Positions 8,101-15,634 of a stretch of 22,061 bases of DNA are shown here, in pieces. The stretch's first letter is position 1. Every line of letters starts with the position of its first letter. The notes below the pieces were generated by a model, which ran no database searches, was not told where the DNA came from, and worked only from the letters and a program-made list of their open reading frames with translations. The DNA comes from an uncultured Selenomonadales bacterium (GTDB lineage Bacteria > Bacillota > Negativicutes > Selenomonadales > Selenomonadaceae), in the NCBI GenBank assembly GCA_937901445.1, contig CALDHY010000058.1, forward strand, positions 1-22,061. Reading direction: 5' to 3'. The translations under genes and the position numbers were made by a program.

Positions 8101-8717
8101 TGCTTGAAGAAAATTTTGATATGGATACGGTCGAAAATTTAATAAAGTCTAAACAAAATTTGGCGCGAGTTTTGGCTGAACGCGAAATTTCGGAGGCTTT
8201 GAAACTTAATCAAGAGGCACTGGATTTAAGCATAAAATTTTTTGGCGCGGTTGCAGACGTAACCCTTCATGCTATGGAAAGTTCAATTTATGTTTTGAAA
8301 AATACCGGCAACGCCGCTAAAATTCCCGCGCAAGTAAATAATTTCTGTAAAATTTTGGAATCAAGCCGTCTTGAGAATAAAGAAATTGTAAACAAAATGT
8401 TTTTGGCAAGTACGCTTGTAAATGTTGCAGAATACGATTTGGCGGCAGATTTATATTTGAATACGCTGAAAGAATATAAAGACAGAAACAACACCGACGA
8501 CGATATTTACTGCATCACGGACGAAATAAAAAAAACGTACAAAAAATTAATTTTGGCAAAAAAAATTGACGCCGCGCAAATTTGGAGCGAAAGTGTCATT
8601 AACAAGTTGAAAAGTTTGCAAGATACAGCCGCTGTCGCCGAAAAAAATAACCGGCGTCAAAAGATTGTTGAATTGGAAGAATTTTTTTTCAATAAAAATT
8701 CGCTACAAGCTTTTTGA
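5169..8717 (+). CDS. STAND-type P-loop ATPase with C-terminal TPR-like repeats
   Basis: A 1182-residue protein. It begins directly with FIGRENEL (8-15), the usual lead-in to AAA_16/STAND ATPase domains. Walker A is GVPGIGKT (37-44), Walker B is VIILD (233-237), followed by a GGR sensor-like motif (278-280) and the GxP motif RGYPLYLEL (330-338) typical of NB-ARC-like ATPases. Residues about 370-470 look like the winged-helix part. From about 535 to the end the protein is almost all helical, with kinesin-light-chain-like TPR signatures (YGAEAEETLDAIENLA near 653, GEDSLKLAAPTFNLAN near 735, FGKNSRETLDAVEDL near 783, FGAVADVTLHAMES near 1024). Between Walker A and B lies an insert with about 30 consecutive small or hydrophobic residues (123-154), possibly membrane-active. 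No enzymatic effector domain is visible at either end. STAND proteins act as ligand-triggered oligomerising switches in regulation or phage defence; which applies here is unknown. The gene stands alone with its own promoter, and its stop overlaps the convergent regulator gene by 15 bp. Confidence 0.85.
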   Translation: MAIFNRDFIGRENELQNFKSNCENLREGESKIFYYTGVPGIGKTAFLKNLLEPANRIGGVEYVYHDFDSIVNMKGVLKKMARRLSAAGFEFPLFEMGCYLYEKNTGENTFPPKQKSFLSDYPGISNIVGLTSAAFTVAGTAGAIPIAFAAADFVQKNQQDIIDWLDKIYGWCVKNFGLNDEKAAYRQYLRDTITLLKSNAENVQDENELEDKLVELFVQDLNYSTLKNNRRAVIILDSYEFLIFKGRKTKEHPEPDWWLKDDGVGLLQEIQNVIWVLGGRDKLNYPEDLNAKIIRQELKPFDGTLSLKFLQNRGIEKNPALCYQLAKLTRGYPLYLELCAEQYRLLKNKDKYHEPQISDFAPENENFQSRVGKIVVNLIECMDDTGIREMIKYLCALKNWTDEIAFSVIPAFNETAYNLIKNFSFVRLVDKDDNSAEDNFKFDETVQEILILKYKRENKFVIRHTVNQANNYFKKFESANFSLWADIIVRLTDSAAELQRQYKNNFANASGVQNFISEEIATSFFGKVKKICAPSNLPYAYFELVLSKIKNYQKRHKEALELAESAHKKFLQLNAQDFIIEAMLVTAFTWRKLGDEQKSLEMYESAVKASEKFFYNDESKLIEPLKKLAGIVPSKTRKIELRERILGICKRVYGAEAEETLDAIENLAFWNESLNSDRKINLLEKIIEIRQRKNDCQKLLSAMNFLNREIGRLENPERKKILYQNLLELYRDICGEDSLKLAAPTFNLANTFEELGPAEDAVATCQKIPPLYENDVQKKISIFGKNSRETLDAVEDLLYCLNKIKEYSENFNHPELNCSKKISYWQNQKLQIMQGILENIPAESIDERLKLMKEIFDAADDEDKKIEIQTQIINLIEEKINLLKKNSDDAPRLIEMLENLASHYYDTDNYSKLFEVRREMFEIITKKLDENFNLELAQKFSDMADATFIEFNFFGREIFDSTQRAKFLRKQSAVLEKMLEENFDMDTVENLIKSKQNLARVLAEREISEALKLNQEALDLSIKFFGAVADVTLHAMESSIYVLKNTGNAAKIPAQVNNFCKILESSRLENKEIVNKMFLASTLVNVAEYDLAADLYLNTLKEYKDRNNTDDDIYCITDEIKKTYKKLILAKKIDAAQIWSESVINKLKSLQDTAAVAEKNNRRQKIVELEEFFFNKNSLQAF

Positions 8718-9983
8718 GTCGAAAGACAACTTGTACTTTGAAAAACTTTTTACAGCCAAAATTTTTTCAGTCAATCTTTCGGTTACGCAATGAACGTTTT
8801 CAGCTTCAGTATCCGGCAAAAGTATAAAAAATTGATTCTTGCCGCCGCGCGTTACACAATCACTGACGCGCAAATTATTTTTCAGCAGTTCGCCGAGTTC
8901 CTCAAAGGCAGATTCAGTTTCAGCGTTAATCGTCAAAGTTACAATCTGACAATCTTTTTTGTACGCGGTAACAAGCCTGAAATTGTGCCGGTAGATTAAT
9001 TTGAACGCCTCCAATTCCAAAAGATACGCGCCTTTTGGCGGGTTTCTTTCGCCAAGAATTTGATTTACATCATAAAGATTTTCCTGCGTATCGCTTGAAA
9101 TATTTTCTTCGTCTTTGTAAAAAAAATAACTGTGCTTGCCGTTTTGTTTGACTTTGTAAAGTGCCTTGTCGATTTTCTGATACAAAGATTTAAAATCTGT
9201 GCCGAAATTTGGAACAAAAACCGCGCCGACTGAAACGCCGAGCGGGATATTCATATTTTCGCCCATAATTTTTTTGGCTTCATAAAATAATTTTTCATTC
9301 AGATATTTAGCTCGCGTGGCAATAACTGATTCCATTTTAATATCGTGGCAAAAAGCAATAAATTCATCGCCGCCCATTCGTCCGAGTAAATCTGTTTCGC
9401 GGGTAATTTTTTTCAGCATTGCGGCAAACTTTATTAAAATTTTATCGCCGGTCGGGTGTCCGTAAATATCATTGACAAGTTTAAAGCCGTCTAAATCCAA
9501 CATTAAAAGTACACCGCTTGCCGTCGCGCAGATTTTTTCAAGTTCACGTTGCGCCGCCGCCTTATTGAGCAAGCCCGTCATTGTATCAACGTCAACTGCC
9601 TGTTTTAAATTTTGTACTTTGTCAAGGTTATCCAAAATGTTTGAAACGCGCTTAAGTAAAATATCCGCGCGTAACGGCTTACGAATATAATCAGCCGCGC
9701 CAATTTCAAAGCCGTGACTTTCGCTTTCGTCGCTTTCATCTGCCGTCATAAACATTATTGGTACAGAATTTGAACTTTTTTCTTGCAGGATTCTGTGAAG
9801 TTCGTAGCCGTCCATTTCCGGCATCAATAAATCTGATAAAACCATATCCGGCTTTTCGCGTTCAAAAAGTTCAATCGCCTTTTCACCGGAAGTCGCGCAG
9901 ATTGTTTCATATTTCATTGAGAGAATTTTTGACGCAATTTTCAACATTATAATTTCGTCGTCAACTATCAGTATTTTTTGCAT
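8703..9983 (-). CDS. Response regulator-diguanylate cyclase with extra C-terminal GGDEF-like domain
   Basis: A 426-residue protein. Residues 1-120 are a receiver domain with acidic pocket D8/D9, phospho-acceptor D51, T80 and K102. Residues about 128-290 are a GGDEF domain with intact RMGGDEF (202-208) and an RxxD inhibitory site R195-ETD198 exactly five residues before the signature, so it should make c-di-GMP from two GTP and be product-inhibited. Residues about 318-426 resemble a second, shortened GGDEF fold in which the signature region reads RGGKNQFFILLP (379-390); it cannot be catalytic. ATG at 9983 has AAGGAGA just upstream and lies inside the 3' end of the kinase gene (23-bp overlap), implying coupled expression and a cognate pair. 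This is a PleD/WspR-like output protein. The 3' end overlaps the convergent STAND gene. Confidence 0.93.
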   Translation of the reverse strand: MQKILIVDDEIIMLKIASKILSMKYETICATSGEKAIELFEREKPDMVLSDLLMPEMDGYELHRILQEKSSNSVPIMFMTADESDESESHGFEIGAADYIRKPLRADILLKRVSNILDNLDKVQNLKQAVDVDTMTGLLNKAAAQRELEKICATASGVLLMLDLDGFKLVNDIYGHPTGDKILIKFAAMLKKITRETDLLGRMGGDEFIAFCHDIKMESVIATRAKYLNEKLFYEAKKIMGENMNIPLGVSVGAVFVPNFGTDFKSLYQKIDKALYKVKQNGKHSYFFYKDEENISSDTQENLYDVNQILGERNPPKGAYLLELEAFKLIYRHNFRLVTAYKKDCQIVTLTINAETESAFEELGELLKNNLRVSDCVTRGGKNQFFILLPDTEAENVHCVTERLTEKILAVKSFSKYKLSFDSKSL

Positions 9984-12900
9984 TGCCGGTCTCCTTCAAC
10001 CAATTATCAATTTGTTCCAAAAGTTCAGCATAACTGATTATAAATTCAATGTGATTATTTTTCAATTCGTCAATTCGTCCGTCTTTTGCGGCGAATTCTT
10101 GTGCCTTAGCCTTTGCGCTGAAAGTTTCCGCGCCAATTACCAACGAAGTACTTTTCAGCGCGTGCACTTGAATTTTATAATTTTTCCAATCTTCGGCGGT
10201 GTACATATTATTTAACGATTCAGTTTTGTTGCCGTTGAAAAATTCGTTAAGCATATCGACAAAAATTTCTTTGCTGTCCATACAATAACCCATTGCCGTT
10301 TCTAAATTTATTTCAGGGCAATTTTTTTCTAAGGATTTTTTTTCGGCGGCGGTTAAACTGTCAGCCGGAACTTCCTCAACTTCAGCCGGTTCTTCGACTG
10401 TATCAACTTCACTTTTGCCTTTATAATATTTTTGTAAAGCGGCGTCAAGTGCGGTAGGATTTACGGGCTTTGAAAGATAATCATCAAAACCGGAGCGTAA
10501 GTAAAATTCTTTTGCGCCGGAAATTGCATTTGCCGTCAACGCAATAATAGTTGTATCGTCAGCTAAATGTTTTTCCTTAATTTGTTTTAAAGTTTCAATC
10601 CCGTCCATATTCGGCATCATATGATCCAGAAAAATTATATCGTAATGATTTTTGGCAACAAGTTCGAGGCATTGCGCGCCGCTGTCAGCCAAATCCGGCT
10701 TGACTTCATTAAATCTCAAAATACCGAAAATAACTTTCAAGTTCATATTGTTATCATCGACAACGAGAATTTTTGCGCCCGCCGCGTTGAAATAAGTTTT
10801 AGGTTTTGGGTCGGCGCGTTCAACCGGATGTTCTTTGAAATTCCCTATAGAATTTTTATCAATAATTTTCTGCGCGAGATGAAATGAAAACGTGGAGCCC
10901 TTGCCGTACACGCTGGAAACTTCAAGCTTGCTGTTCATCATTGACAAAAGTTTTTGAACGATTGAAATTCCCAAGCCGGTGCCTTCAATGTTGCGGTTTT
11001 TTTCTTCGTCAAGGCGCGTAAACGAAATTGAAAGTTTGTCAATATCTTCTGCGCGAATACCAATGCCGGTATCAGCAACTTTAACCAAAATTTCTACACT
11101 GTCAACATCAGCCGCCACAACTTTTACAGTCAAAGTTACGGAGCCTTTGTGCGTGTATTTTATTGCATTCGTCAACAAATTGGTAATAACTTGCTTAATT
11201 CGCACGTCATCGCCGAAAAGCACGCGCGGCAAATTTGAATCAATTTCGGTAATTAAATTTAAACCTTTCTTGCTTGCGCGTTCGGCGGCAATGTTCAATA
11301 AATCATTAACTAAAGTTGCCGTTTCATAATTGGCGGGAACAATTTTCATTTGCCCCGTTTCAATCTTTGAAAAATCTAAAATCGAATTTATCAACGCCAA
11401 AAGAGTTTTGCCGGCACTTTGAATATTTGCCGCGTAGTCCAAAATTACGGGGTTTGTACTTTCACGTAAAATTAATTCATTCATACCAAGTACCGCGTTC
11501 ATTGGCGTGCGTATTTCGTGCGACATTTGCGCCAAAAATTGAGACTTTGCTTTTCCTGCCAAAATTGCATCCTTCGCCGCAATTTTCAGCTTGCGGTTAA
11601 TTTCTTGTTGCCACTTCAAAAGGCGTTGTATCAAGCCCATAACCACGAAAATACAAACTGCCAGCAACAAAATAAATAAAATTCCCAACAAAAATATACT
11701 GCCGTACATATTCCACCAATCATTTGCAACAATAATCGTAAAGTTGGAAGTCCTATTTTTTTTGGCAAGGCAAGCCATTCTGTTATTTTGGTAGTCGTTA
11801 ATAATGAAAACTTTGTCAACGTTCAAATAAGTTTCGTTGTATTCGGTTTTAGAAATTTCCGTGCGGGTTTTTGTATTCATTTGATAATTTCGGTTAGGGT
11901 GGTTGATAATGACGCCGTCTTTGTCGACAAGGAAGGCGTAACTGCTGCGAGTGTAGCTTGCGTCCAAAATGTGTATCAATTTGTCAAGGAAAAAATCTAT
12001 ACCGAAAATCCCCAAAAATTCGCCGTTCCTGCCGTAAACCATCTGCGAAATTGTCACGCAATAAAAGCCCGTTTGATTGTCAAAATACGGCGCGGAAATG
12101 TTAAAGCCTTCATCTGAATTTTCGGTGTCAATGTACCATTGGCGAGTTTCCGGGCGACTGTCAGGCGGAGGTTCCCAGCCGTTGTTCATTATAACGGTAT
12201 GTTCTCTGTAAGGATTGGAAATATAGCAAACTGAAATTTCGGGATATTTAACCGCCAAATTATTTAAAAAATTAACCGCGCCTTCGTAGTCGTCCAAAAT
12301 TTCAGGGTTAGTCGATATAACATTGACGAAAGAATTTAAAATACTTTTTTGGCGTTCCACCCAGATTGAAAGTTGATTTTCATAAACGTCAACTTCACGA
12401 TTCATTTTTGTATCGCCGCTGCTAATAATGGTGTTGACGCAGAAAAACATACTTACCGCAATTACAAAAATTACAACTGCGATAATTCCGATACGCGCCG
12501 AGCGGCTGGCGTCCGAAATTTCTTTACCGGGATTATTTTTTACATAAGTTTCATTGTTTGAATTTTCGCCGACGATATTTGAAAACGAAAAGAGATTGTC
12601 CAGCATATCTGAAAGTTTTAGCGCAGATTCTCGAACTTGCGCCGCCATTGCAGCGGGCGTATCGGTTGATTCAAGCGTTTCAAATTTCGACAACTTTAAA
12701 ATTTTTTGCAGCGGGCGTCTCAATTCTTTTGACAAATTTGAAAGAAAATCTTCTTTGGCGCGGAGGGCTTTTTCAGTTTGCAGGCGATTTTTAACGCTGT
12801 TCAAATAAAAAATTACAATCACGATTAACATTACCGCGCTTATTAAAATCGTGATAACCGTTTGGCGGTAGCTGTCTTGATACAGCGTCAAGTTGTCCAC

Positions 12901-13716
12901 GCTTACAATCATATACCAGCCGTTTTTTGTTTGACTGCTGAAAATTGTATAAGAATCGCCCTTAATTTCGGCTTCAAAACTTTCGTGCGTGGTATTCTGT
13001 ACAACTTTTTCAAGAATCGAATTGTACGCGGGCAGTTTGTCAGAAACTTTTTCGCCAACTAAACTCATATCAGTATAGCCGATAATCATACCGTTTTTGC
13101 CAACGATTAACGCCGTGCGCCCGCTGTCAGCCGTCATTTTTAAAATTGATTCTTGCAGGTCGGTAAAATTAAAATCCAGTGCAACGACAGTTTCATTATC
13201 GCTCAACATTTTTGACATTGTGAAGCAGATATTACCGGTGTAGGCGTCAATATAAGGCTCGGTAATATAAATTTTGTCGTGATTTTCAAGCGCGCCAATG
13301 TACCAGAGCCGCTCCGGCGCGTGATAAGTTTCCGGAAAATCGAAATCCGGAATTATCGTCAATGTTTTATTTGCAATGTACGTATTAAAACAAACGCCGT
13401 TGAAAAGTACCTGCTGATCTTTTTTCTTTTGATAAAAATAATTTGTTAAATCCCTTTGAGAAATTCCGGCTGACATTAAAATTTCGGCGTCTATTGAAAC
13501 TTGTTTTACAGCGTTTTCTGAATCCAAAATTTTACTTTCTAAATCATTACGAATACTTTCAAGTTGCATCCTGCCAATTTCTTCAGTTTGATTTGAAGTC
13601 ATTTGAAAAATTAATCGAACGTTCATTGCAATCATCGACAAAAAAAGAATCGCAATGCCGGTTATAATTATGAAATCGATTGACTTTCCCTTTTGGAGAA
13701 TTTTCCAATCTTGCAT
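9961..13716 (-). CDS. Hybrid histidine kinase with two dCache sensors, HisKA, HATPase, REC and HPt
   Basis: A 1251-residue inner-membrane protein. In order: TM1 (about 13-37), dCache sensor 1 (about 40-285), TM2 (286-306), a HisKA-like segment (318-385) in which the phospho-accepting His is Lys (LSKELRRP, K330), TM3 (408-432), dCache sensor 2 (433-668), TM4 (672-698), a true HisKA (SHEIRTP, H733), HATPase (N-box N846/N850, ADTGIGI 881-887, GTGLGI 912-917), a receiver domain (D987/D988, D1031, T1061, K1083) and an HPt domain (HALKS, H1185). Sensor 1 carries Y131, R136, W138, Y139 and D181, the pattern of amino-acid-binding dCache domains; sensor 2 keeps R525, W527, Y528 and D574 but has Ser at the first position. 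It should relay phosphate H733 to D1031 to H1185 and on to D51 of the regulator encoded next. ATG at 13716 is preceded by AAGGCGGG. The two-sensor layout looks like a duplication or fusion; no stop or frameshift interrupts it. Confidence 0.94.
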   Translation of the reverse strand: MQDWKILQKGKSIDFIIITGIAILFLSMIAMNVRLIFQMTSNQTEEIGRMQLESIRNDLESKILDSENAVKQVSIDAEILMSAGISQRDLTNYFYQKKKDQQVLFNGVCFNTYIANKTLTIIPDFDFPETYHAPERLWYIGALENHDKIYITEPYIDAYTGNICFTMSKMLSDNETVVALDFNFTDLQESILKMTADSGRTALIVGKNGMIIGYTDMSLVGEKVSDKLPAYNSILEKVVQNTTHESFEAEIKGDSYTIFSSQTKNGWYMIVSVDNLTLYQDSYRQTVITILISAVMLIVIVIFYLNSVKNRLQTEKALRAKEDFLSNLSKELRRPLQKILKLSKFETLESTDTPAAMAAQVRESALKLSDMLDNLFSFSNIVGENSNNETYVKNNPGKEISDASRSARIGIIAVVIFVIAVSMFFCVNTIISSGDTKMNREVDVYENQLSIWVERQKSILNSFVNVISTNPEILDDYEGAVNFLNNLAVKYPEISVCYISNPYREHTVIMNNGWEPPPDSRPETRQWYIDTENSDEGFNISAPYFDNQTGFYCVTISQMVYGRNGEFLGIFGIDFFLDKLIHILDASYTRSSYAFLVDKDGVIINHPNRNYQMNTKTRTEISKTEYNETYLNVDKVFIINDYQNNRMACLAKKNRTSNFTIIVANDWWNMYGSIFLLGILFILLLAVCIFVVMGLIQRLLKWQQEINRKLKIAAKDAILAGKAKSQFLAQMSHEIRTPMNAVLGMNELILRESTNPVILDYAANIQSAGKTLLALINSILDFSKIETGQMKIVPANYETATLVNDLLNIAAERASKKGLNLITEIDSNLPRVLFGDDVRIKQVITNLLTNAIKYTHKGSVTLTVKVVAADVDSVEILVKVADTGIGIRAEDIDKLSISFTRLDEEKNRNIEGTGLGISIVQKLLSMMNSKLEVSSVYGKGSTFSFHLAQKIIDKNSIGNFKEHPVERADPKPKTYFNAAGAKILVVDDNNMNLKVIFGILRFNEVKPDLADSGAQCLELVAKNHYDIIFLDHMMPNMDGIETLKQIKEKHLADDTTIIALTANAISGAKEFYLRSGFDDYLSKPVNPTALDAALQKYYKGKSEVDTVEEPAEVEEVPADSLTAAEKKSLEKNCPEINLETAMGYCMDSKEIFVDMLNEFFNGNKTESLNNMYTAEDWKNYKIQVHALKSTSLVIGAETFSAKAKAQEFAAKDGRIDELKNNHIEFIISYAELLEQIDNWLKETGNAKNTDS

Positions 13717-13814
13717 AAAGTTCCCGCCTTTCTGTTAAAAATTAATTATACTACTTTTTTTATTTTGGCGTTTTGAAATTTTATTCTTTTATAATTTTTT
13801 AATTTATTTTAAAT

Positions 13815-13845
13815 GTACTTTCTTTCTTTAAAAGAAATAAAGTAC
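13815..13845. repeat. 31-bp inverted repeat of the GTACTTTCTTTC family
   Basis: GTACTTTCTTTCTTT is followed by its complement ending in GTAC; 14 of 15 arm positions pair, so it is a near-perfect hairpin. The first 19 bases (counted from 13811) recur exactly at 15558-15576, and a related hairpin sits at 18-43. After it come the bases CAAAGAAAGAATCG, again of the same theme. It is a dispersed intergenic repeat of unknown role. Confidence 0.7.
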
Positions 13846-13975
13846 CAAAGAAAGAATCGTCGCCCGCACATGCGCTTTGCATTTCTGTACGCTCAAACTA
13901 TATTAAACGTCCGCGTTTTACGCTACTGCACGCTCTAAGAGATAGGCGCGTCTGCGCGGTTGCTTGGCGACCTCT

Positions 13976-14032
13976 CCCTAATCCTTAATCCCTAATCCCT
14001 AGCCCTTAGTCTTTATCCCCCCAGCCCCTAAT
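13976..14032. repeat. Heptanucleotide repeat array upstream of gdhA
   Basis: Consecutive heptads CCCTAAT, CCTTAAT, CCCTAAT, CCCTAGC, CCTTAGT, CTTTATC, then an 8-mer and a final CCCTAAT. They are the same family as the arrays at 2004-2084 and 21361-21381, here in one orientation only. The array ends just before the gdhA regulatory region. Confidence 0.8.
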
Positions 14033-14033
14033 A

Positions 14034-14061
14034 TGTATACAGTGTACTTTTTAAAAACTAC
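14034..14061. promoter_or_regulatory. Candidate operator upstream of gdhA
   Basis: A perfect 8-bp palindrome TGTATACA (14034-14041) is followed by an 18-bp imperfect palindrome (14044-14061) in which GTAC and CTAC flank TTTTTAAAAA. The second ends directly before the candidate -35 box at 14062, a typical place for a regulator to bind. The binding protein is unknown. Confidence 0.35.
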
Positions 14062-14090
14062 TATACAAAAAAATTATATTATGTTAAAAT
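14062..14090 (+). promoter_or_regulatory. Probable promoter of gdhA
   Basis: TATACA (14062-14067) lies 17 bp before TAAAAT (14085-14090), which is preceded by TGT, so it is an extended -10 promoter with a weak -35. The predicted start near 14097 leaves a short leader with AAAGGAGG (14101-14108) nine bases before the ATG. Confidence 0.55.
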
Positions 14091-14102
14091 TCGTGGCAGT
14101 AA

Positions 14103-15467
<1,365 letters not shown>

Positions 15468-15490
15468 GATTTTTCCTCATAAATGAAAAG

Positions 15491-15524
15491 AACCGTAGCT
15501 TGAAAGTTCAGGTTACGGTTTTTT
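15491..15524 (+). terminator. Rho-independent terminator of gdhA
   Basis: AACCGTAGCTTGAA pairs with TTCAGGTTACGGTT over 14 positions (two G-U wobbles), with a very short loop, and runs into TTTTTT. It begins 24 bases after the gdhA stop codon. Confidence 0.9.
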
Positions 15525-15557
15525 GGTTTCTATATGTTTTAAAAATTTTAATATTTC

Positions 15558-15576
15558 AAATGTACTTTCTTTCTTT
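15558..15576. repeat. Second copy of the GTACTTTCTTTC repeat
   Basis: Nineteen bases identical to 13811-13829 (AAATGTACTTTCTTTC and following Ts). Here the second arm of the hairpin is degraded (AAAAAGACAGAAG). It lies between the gdhA terminator and the bidirectional hairpin that follows. Confidence 0.65.
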
Positions 15577-15589
15577 TTAAAAAGACAGA

Positions 15590-15624
15590 AGAGCAACGCA
15601 CGTCCTTGTGCGCCCTCTTTTTTT
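15590..15624. terminator. Hairpin terminator between convergent gdhA and the TetR operon
   Basis: AGAG-CAA-CGCAC pairs with GTGCG-CC-CTCT around a 6-nt loop, followed on the plus strand by seven Ts. On the minus strand the hairpin is followed by TCTGTCTTTTT, so it may also end the ybh operon, whose last stop codon is 11 bases before it. Most likely a bidirectional terminator. Confidence 0.6.
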
Positions 15625-15634
15625 AGAATTAATA

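Noticed and set aside
12440..12600. The double-sensor kinase as two genes fused by a sequencing error
   Set aside because: The junction is an uninterrupted frame with sensible protein sequence on both sides and no ribosome binding site or start context for a separate second gene. It could still be checked with raw reads.
13856..13975. Possible small gene or RNA in the GC-richer part of the kinase-gdhA spacer
   Set aside because: No open frame with a ribosome binding site and no stable conserved fold such as a tRNA; only short CGCG-type inverted repeats.
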